Shown here: positions 58,888 to 64,000 of the stretch, piece after piece
Numbering within the stretch: the first letter of the stretch is position 1
How the letters are laid out: each line of letters begins with the position of its first letter
NCBI GenBank assembly: GCA_011799875.1
Contig: CM022303.1
Location: forward strand, 730,680,970 to 730,744,969
Source of the DNA: Thinopyrum elongatum
Taxonomy: Eukaryota > Streptophyta > Magnoliopsida > Poales > Poaceae
Length of the DNA: 64,000 nucleotides
Direction of reading: 5' to 3'
Program-made: the position numbers and the translations under genes
The notes under the pieces: model-generated
What the model saw: only the letters and a program-made list of their open reading frames with translations
The model's database searches: none
What the model was told of the DNA's origin: nothing

Positions 58888-59152
58888 GCGCAAGGCCTTT
58901 GGTCCCGGTTGGTAGCACCAACCGGGACGAAAGGGGCGGCATTGGTCCCGGTTGGTTGAACAAACCGGGACCAATGCCCCCCCCTTTGGTCCCGGTTCGT
59001 GCCACCAACCGGGACCAAAGGTCTCTGTTTCCCGCCCATTGGGCTGCTGAAAAGAGACATTTGGTCCCGGTTGGTGGCACGAACCGGGACCAAAGGGTGG
59101 CATTCGTCCCGGTTTGTGCCACGAACCGGGACCAATGCTCTGTGTATATAAG
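58888..59152 (+). promoter_or_regulatory. Internal CCGGTT hairpin block and TATA box before the second gene
   Basis: Inverted pairs of TTTGGTCCCGGTTGGTGGC / CACCAACCGGGACCAAAGG fill 58897-59135 and end just before TATATAAG at 59145-59152. The arrangement matches 25014-25146 in element 2 and mirrors the 5' end block. Open frames through it on both strands (MPPFGPGSCHQPGP type) are translations of the repeat and not genes. Confidence 0.65.
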
Positions 59153-60117
59153 CAGGACTTACGAATTTTTCAGTTTTCATCGACCATTTGCCCCCCGACG
59201 ACGCCGAGCTCATCGACGCCGCCAGGCTGCCCGTGCTCGCCGTCGCCGCCCCGAGGTCGCCGTCGCCGTCGCCGCCCGCTCCTCGTTGCCATCGCCCCGC
59301 GCCCCTGCCCTGCCCCGACGCCGACGCCGTGCGCCCCTGCCTCGACCTCGACGCCAATGCCGCCGCGCCCCTGCCCTGCTCCGACGCCCCGCCACGCCCC
59401 TACCCTGCCGTCAACACCGCCGCACCAGTGCCCGCCGGCCAGGCCGGTACTCCCTCGTCCCTCCCACCCCTCTCCTCTGTCCTTCCTCCATGTATGTGAT
59501 GATGGTGAAGTTGGTTCAGTGCAAAGTTTCAGCCATGTCCACAAGGTGTTTGATAAAAGGAAAAACTTCTTAGTGCAAGTTTTATTAAAATTTAGTGCTG
59601 GACAGAAACTACATGAATTTTTTTGGTGGACTTGCTAGATAAAATTGGGGCTGCCCTTTTGGACTTCAGGATTTAGTTGGAAGGACTACAAGATGTAAAA
59701 AATTCAGAATTTTTTTAGCAAGGAAAAATTGGGTTGTAGTTCAATGCCAAGATTGGACCAAAATTGATGTTTTTGTTCATAGCATTTTTTTGTCCATGTA
59801 TGTATGTATGTATGTATGGATGGATATGGATGTATATACAAAATGTTCAAATATGATGTTTTTTTTGTTCATAGCAATTTTTTTTCCATGTATGTATAAT
59901 TTATGTATGTATGTTCAAATATGCAAAGGTTACATTTAAGAAAAAATAAGAAAATGTATGTATGTTCATATGCAAAGAATATGCAAAAGTTAGGATTTTT
60001 ATATTCATAGAATTTTTATGATTTTTTTTTGTTCATAGAATTTTCTTTGTCAATTTATGTATATGTTCATATTGTGTATGTATAGGAAAATTGTGGATGA
60101 TCAAAGTCATTTATGTC
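59153..60117 (+). other. Leader of the second gene, first part
   Basis: 59180-59500 is very GC-rich (GCCGTCGCC and CCCGCC runs) and open in several frames; composition alone explains this. From 59500 it turns AT-rich, with a tatg microsatellite at 59795-59818 and several mttttttgttcatag phrases. No protein domain is seen. Confidence 0.5.
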
Positions 60118-60380
60118 AAAGTTTGCGATATACCCCCTCCCCGATAACATTTTTTTTATATGATGAATTTTTTTTAATAGCCATATATATGTATGTGGCT
60201 ATATGTATGTATGGATTTTCATAGAATTTTTTTATATGTATGTGGCTATATGTATGTCGTTGTCGATATAGCCCCTCCCCGATAACTTCGACATGAGGGG
60301 GGGGTGGGGTCGATATACCCCCTCCCGATAACATTTTTTTTCTAAGTTACTAAGGTAAAATGTTCACCCCCCTCTCGATA
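60118..60380. repeat. Repeated cgatataccccctcccgataac motif
   Basis: The phrase or a close variant occurs at about 60126, 60264, 60311 and (shortened) 60376, separated by spacers with atgtatgtggctatatgt, itself present twice (60191, 60237). It looks like a decayed tandem duplication within the leader. Confidence 0.6.
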
Positions 60381-60583
60381 TACCCGGCGACCAACTCTCG
60401 AGGCCACCCAAACCCTAGAAAAAAAGCGTTGTCGATCTCCTACCCCCTCCCGCCCCTACCCGACAAACTCTCGAGGCCACCCAAACCACTAGAAGATAAC
60501 TCCGGTAACTTCGACATGAGGGGGGACGTCGATCAACCCCCTCTCGCCCGAACAAGTCTATGTATTATTTTATATCGCGGTGG

Positions 60584-60755
60584 ACATATATCAAAGTTTG
60601 ATCATATGTCAAAGTTTGAATTTTGACATATGCAACATTTGATCGTATATCAAAGTTTGATCATATGTCAAAGTTTGAATTTTGACATATGCAACATTTG
60701 ATCATATGTCAAAGTTTGATCATATGTCAAAGTTTGAATTTTGACATATATAGAT
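60584..60755. repeat. 59-bp tandem repeat, about 3 copies
   Basis: The phrase tcaaagtttgatcatatgtc recurs at 60591, 60650 and 60709. Each unit ends in gaattttgacatatgcaac or a variant. It lies immediately left of the SNF2 inverted repeat. Confidence 0.88.
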
Positions 60756-60831
60756 TTATCAAGAATGCCCCCATTATGGATGTGCACAAGTTGATCCAAT
60801 TTTTTTCTGATCTCATCTATATATATATTCT

Positions 60832-61172
60832 TCTATATGTCACGTTGTCTGTCAAAGTATTGAAGAAATCCATGGCTTCATCATTAGTCGGAAGTAACAG
60901 GCGTATGATGCTACGAAGCTCTTCAAAGTTGTTTTGGAACGGAGTTCCGGATAGAATAATTCTCCTTTTGGTACAAATTTCAGCAAAGGCCTTCCAAATA
61001 GCGATATTCGGAAGGCTCTTGCTGAACTTTCTACCAAAAAGCGAATTATTCTATCGGGAACTCCATTCCAAAACAACTTTGAAGAACTTCGTACCATTAT
61101 ACGCCTGTCATTTCCGGCTAATGACGAAGTCATGGTTTTCTTGAATTCTTTGACACTAGACAACGTGACATA
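60832..61172. repeat. Inverted repeat of about 170-bp arms carrying SNF2 helicase sequence
   Basis: tatatgtcacgttgtct at 60835 pairs with agacaacgtgacatata near 61170, and the match continues inward through ttcaaagttgttttggaa / ttccaaaacaactt to a centre near 61001 (ggccttccaaat...attcggaaggc) with almost no loop. The arms differ by scattered substitutions and a few indels. A transcript of either strand would form a long, imperfect hairpin. It sits upstream of the second gene's start codon (61486) and so is probably in its leader or first intron. Confidence 0.88.
60838..61001 (-). pseudogene. Captured SNF2-family helicase fragment, left arm
   Basis: The minus strand reads WKAFAEICTKRRIILSGTP, FQNNFEELRSIIRLLLP and TNDEAMDFFNTLTDNV with no break. 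LSGTPFQNN corresponds to the conserved LTGTPLQNN motif III of SNF2 ATPases, and the flanking wording is close to plant DRD1/CLASSY-type remodellers as I recall them. The subfamily is not certain. About 55 codons are present, with no ATG or splice signals of their own. It is a gene fragment carried by the transposon. Confidence 0.7.
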
Positions 61173-61291
61173 TAGAAGGGTAGCTGAGATCAGGAAAAAT
61201 ATGGACCATTTTCTGCACATCCAGAATGGCGTCATTTTGTTAAATCCCTTGTCGGTCCGGACGTCGGACATTCATGAGAGAGGCGGTCCGG
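61010..61291 (+). pseudogene. Captured SNF2-family helicase fragment, right arm and extension
   Basis: The plus strand reads LAELSTKKRIILSGTPFQNN, then one base is missing, then EELRTIIRLSFPANDEVMVF, LNSLTLDNVTYRRVAEIRKN and MDHFLHIQNGVILLNPLSV. It continues about 40 codons beyond the inverted repeat, into the region that follows motif III in SNF2 proteins. So the captured piece was at least 90 codons, and only its first part was duplicated in reverse. It runs into the 30-bp minisatellite at 61292. Confidence 0.7.
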
Positions 61292-61405
61292 CCCAAACCC
61301 TAGAAGCGTTGTCGAGGCCACCCCAAACCCTAGAAGCGTTGCCTAGGCCACCCCAAACCCTAGAAGCGTTGTCGAGGCCACCCGAAACAGTAGAAGCGTC
61401 GAGCT
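61292..61405. repeat. 30-bp minisatellite, 4 copies
   Basis: Units beginning ccaaaccctagaagcgtt recur every 30 bp (61293, 61323, 61353, and 61383 with changes). In the frame of the SNF2 fragment they encode a 10-residue repeat (PPQTLEALSR). A related single phrase (ccaaaccctagaaaaaaagc) occurs at 60408. Confidence 0.88.
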
Positions 61406-61485
61406 AGCTAGGTCTACGTTTGCACTAATATATCCATCTGTCATGTTTGTATATTAATTGCCATGTTGTAATATTTGCAGAAACT

Positions 61486-63897
61486 ATGGTGCACCGAGAC
61501 ATCGAAGCAGAACAGTTGTTGGGGGACATAATCCTCGGCGGAGGTGATGTCTTGTCGTTTCTCAACGACACCGATGGTCTGGAAGGAGACGGTGAAGCAG
61601 GCTCCGGTGAACGAACAATGGAGGAGGAAGGACATGATTATGATGGCTCCGGTGACGGAATGCTGGTGGAAGAAGGAGACCGTGATGACTGCTCCGATGA
61701 GCGAACGGAGGAAGGAGATGTTGCAAAGTCCGGCGAGGTATATATATTAATTAAGCCTGTGCTGACTTGCTAATTGATGCATTAATTGTTTTGGAATGTA
61801 CACATATTAACTCTCTTCTTTCTTCTTTTCTAGCCCTCCGGATCGAGCCAAACTTCGGTAACGAGACGAGGCCCGAAGAAAAGGTTGCACCAGGATGAAA
61901 GGTTCACGATCACAGCAATCAAGGGCGATGGCCAACCGATTGAACCCAGCCAGACCAAGGAAGCATTTTCTGCTCAGTGCGGGGTTCTTGTTAGGGACAT
62001 GATCCCGATCAGCATCCACCAATGGAATAAGCCTAAGAGCAAAGACCCTCAAGTGTCTTTTGTCAATGATAGACAGAAAGATGATCTTTGGACCGTGCTG
62101 AAGGCAAATTTCACCCTACCGCCAGAGGAGGATCCGGATAAGCCAGTTATAGAGCCATTGGTCAAGGCTCATGCTCTTAAGAAGATGGCAGATCTGTTCA
62201 GGAGGTGGAAGAATGAGTTGAAATTAACGTTTGTCGACAAAGGGAAGACTCCAGAATTCACCGGCCGATTTGAGAAGATAAGAGATCACTGGCCCGCATT
62301 TGTGGCCCACAAGACATCGGAGAAGAGTAAGAAGATGTCAGCGACAAACAAGAAAAATGCTGCAAAGAAGGAGTATCAACATCGCACGGGGTCAGGTGGC
62401 TACCTCAAAGCCCGGCCGTTGTGGGACAAGGTTGAGAAGGACCTGCTTGATAAAGGGGTCGAACCAGAGACATTGAACTGGCCAGACCATTCAAGGACTT
62501 GGTTCTTCGGGGTTGGGGGAACCTTGGACCCTGAAACAGGGAAGTGCCGTTGGACGAAGGAGCAACTTGAAATACCCGTCAAGAAGCTTCAGAAGTATAT
62601 CGCCGTAGCGCAACAAGGGACGTTCGTTCCCGACAGAGAGAACAACGAGCTCACACAGGCCCTTGGGAATCCTGAGCACCCAGGACGAACACGAGGCACG
62701 GCAGGCTTCGTTGCGTGGAAGGAAGGGTTTCCCAGCGCAGGCGGTTACAAAACCCGGGAGAGGAGGAGGAAAGTGGAGCAGACCGAACTGCAGAAGCTGA
62801 ATGCAAGGGTACGAGCGCTAGAGGAACAAGCACTAGTTCAGAGGCAGCGACCTGCCAAAGCTACCCCAGAAGCTACCCCGCCATCTCAGCGGAGAAGCAG
62901 CGTGGCTTCCACCGAGCTCCTTCAGCAGCCTCACTTCACGGCTCCCAGCTACCCCGTGGATGCTATCACGGAGGCTCAAGATTGCCACCTTATGGCGCAA
63001 TGGCAGCACCTCAAAGTCAAGGCGGCTGTCGGCTCTGTTGCACCTCCTCAACCCGGCGCAACTTTTCACTGCCTTCCGATTCCAGAAGGCTATGCTGTTG
63101 TGATGGTCGATGAAATAACGGAGGGATTTGAGGAGCTCAAGCTTCACCACCCTACCGGTGAAGGGGAGACTCAGCTGGGTCTTGCTCTAAAGACTCCATG
63201 TCTATGGCGGAAGGAGCTCATCAACCTTCCAAACTGGACGCCTCCGCCTCCTCCTCCGGCGAGTCAGGGCACTCCGCCTCCTCCTCTGCCTCCTCCTCTG
63301 GCGAGTGATCAGGGCACTCCGCCTCCTTCTCCGGCTGCTCCGGAGCGTGGCAGCACTCCGCCTCCTTATCCAGCTGCTCTGGCGCGTGGCGGCACTCCGC
63401 CTCCTTCTCCGCCTGCGCCGGCGCGTCCAACCATCCCGCCTCCTTCTCCGCCTCGTCAACAACAGCGGAAGATAGCCGCCGCCGCTCCGGCTGCTCCGGC
63501 GCGTCGTAGCACTCCGCCTCCTTCTCCGCCTCGTAAGCAACGAAGGAAGACAGCTGGAGCCGCTCCGGCTGCTCGGCCGGCGTCTAGCAGTACAGCCAGA
63601 GGCGGGAGGCAATACAAATTCGGTCCATCTATCAAGCCTCTAGATAGATTACCATATGACATGACCGAGGAGGAAAACGAGGAGATCTGTCACGCCCAAG
63701 TGAAGGACTTTTTTGCAAAGAAAAATCCACCTCCGGAGGAGAAGATGGATCCGGTGAAATTGAAGCGCACTTTGAAGAACCTGAAGCGACCACCACCGCC
63801 TCCGCCGGATGACAACCATGTCCGCACTCTGAAAAAGGCAGTGGAAGGAGCGCGCCGGTCGGGAACTACTTCAAGTGATAAAAGGTTACAACAATGA
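61486..63897 (+). pseudogene. CACTA second gene (TNPA/Transposase_24-like), 3' end degraded
   Basis: An intron acceptor (tttgcag) ends at 61480. Exon 1 runs from ATG 61486 (MVHRDIEAEQLLGD) to 61737, followed by a GT...AG intron and exon 2 from 61834 (PSGSSQTSVTRRG); the joint keeps frame. Exon 2 has the conserved VRDMIPISIHQWNKPKS, FRRWKNELKLTF, KKEYQHRTGSGGY and TRGTAGFVAWKEGF blocks, a charged coiled-coil-like region (about 62760-62830) and a long proline-rich tract of repeated TPPPSPP units (63235-63540). Compared with element 2, it should continue through LGEQANQSCPPLK and a protease-like tail, but shifts near 63880 and in the C7 run near 63948 close the frame with TGA at 63895. The family is thought to bind subterminal repeats and regulate transposition. 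Confidence 0.8.
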
Positions 63898-64000
63898 AGA
63901 AGAGGGAAAAAAATTCCCTAGCTCGGCGAACAGGCAAACCAATCGTGCCCCCCCGCTCAAGGTGTCTACCGATATCGTCGCAAATCTGCCGGGGATGCTG
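63898..64000 (+). other. Out-of-frame continuation of the second gene to the window edge
   Basis: The phrase LGEQANQSC is encoded at about 63920-63946 and lines up with LGEQAMQLI of element 2 (28978-29005), so coding sequence formerly continued past the stop at 63897. The window ends before the protease-like exons. Confidence 0.6.

Larger units (their letters stand above)
52255..64000 (+). mobile_element. CACTA (En/Spm) transposon 3, 5' end present, 3' end beyond window
   Basis: Starts CACTAGTAGAAAAGAGGGC at 52255 with att at 52252-52254 as likely target duplication. Order: CCGGTT hairpins and TATA, two-exon small membrane-protein gene, tnp2, 337-bp tandem array, AT-rich linker, second CCGGTT block with TATA, long leader with minisatellites and a SNF2 inverted repeat, second gene. 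Both tnp2 and the small gene carry disabling mutations, so this copy is non-autonomous or decaying. It is much closer to element 1 than to element 2. Confidence 0.93.

Noticed and set aside
58857..59573. Long open frames on both strands (up to 238 codons)
   Set aside because: They translate the CCGGTT hairpin repeats and the GC-rich leader; several frames are open at once and none has a recognisable domain.
60689..61144. A 151-codon gene running left to right across the inverted repeat
   Set aside because: The frame reads the inverted arms in the wrong register; the SNF2 similarity is in other frames, so this frame is accidental.

Overview
The window looks like intergenic nuclear DNA from a large grass genome, most likely a Triticeae species (wheat, Aegilops, rye or barley). 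The reasons are CACTA termini of the CACTAGTAGAAAA type with CCGGTT/AACCGG subterminal repeats, typical wheat-type LTR sequences, Stowaway elements with CTCCCTCC ends, and grass L1 LINE, plant mobile domain and tnp2 proteins. I find no intact single-copy host gene, no tRNA or rRNA and no CRISPR. Almost everything that can be identified is a transposable element or its debris, and nearly every long reading frame carries nonsense codons or frameshifts.

Layout. 1-9634 is a broken CACTA element (element 1, minus strand): about 22 copies of a 337-bp tandem repeat, a tnp2 transposase gene with its middle deleted, and an intact two-exon gene for a small membrane protein. 9693-14452 is an L1-type LINE with target-site duplications and a dead ORF2. 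14936-20530 and 39427-43450 are two copies of one duplicated block (truncated Copia LTR/gag fragment, a second truncated LTR, then non-TE backbone); the first copy later received a solo LTR (18762-20319, duplication ACGAC). A Helitron 3' terminus ends at 23009, exactly where CACTA element 2 begins. Element 2 (23010-31142, plus strand) has a 5'-truncated tnp2 gene, a second gene (En/Spm type) ending in a Ulp1/C48 protease-like domain, and its 3' terminal repeat. Next come a plant mobile domain pseudogene (31159-35092, minus) split by a solo LTR (32961-34935, duplication TACCT), an unidentified retroelement-like pseudogene (35800-36935) and a pair of nested LTRs of one family (36991-39296). 42484-49166 is backbone built from repeated copies of an unrecognised sequence, carrying four MITEs or MITE remnants, a reverse-oriented retroposon and two tiny tail-only insertions. 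A second Helitron terminus lies at 49167.

52255-64000 is CACTA element 3, with its 5' terminal repeat in place and its 3' end beyond the window. Its order is: terminal repeat, CCGGTT hairpins, TATA box, small membrane-protein gene (frameshifted), tnp2 gene (two nonsense codons), 3.6 copies of the same 337-bp repeat, AT-rich linker, a second CCGGTT block with TATA box, a long leader, and the second gene. Elements 1 and 3 are close relatives; element 2 is more distant.

The most unusual object is in the leader of element 3's second gene: a nearly uninterrupted inverted repeat (60832-61172) whose two arms both encode a piece of a SNF2-family helicase (LSGTPFQNN motif). A transcript through it would fold into a long hairpin matching a host chromatin-remodelling gene family. 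The other observation I would follow up is the small coiled-coil, tail-anchored protein encoded just upstream of tnp2 in both elements 1 and 3.
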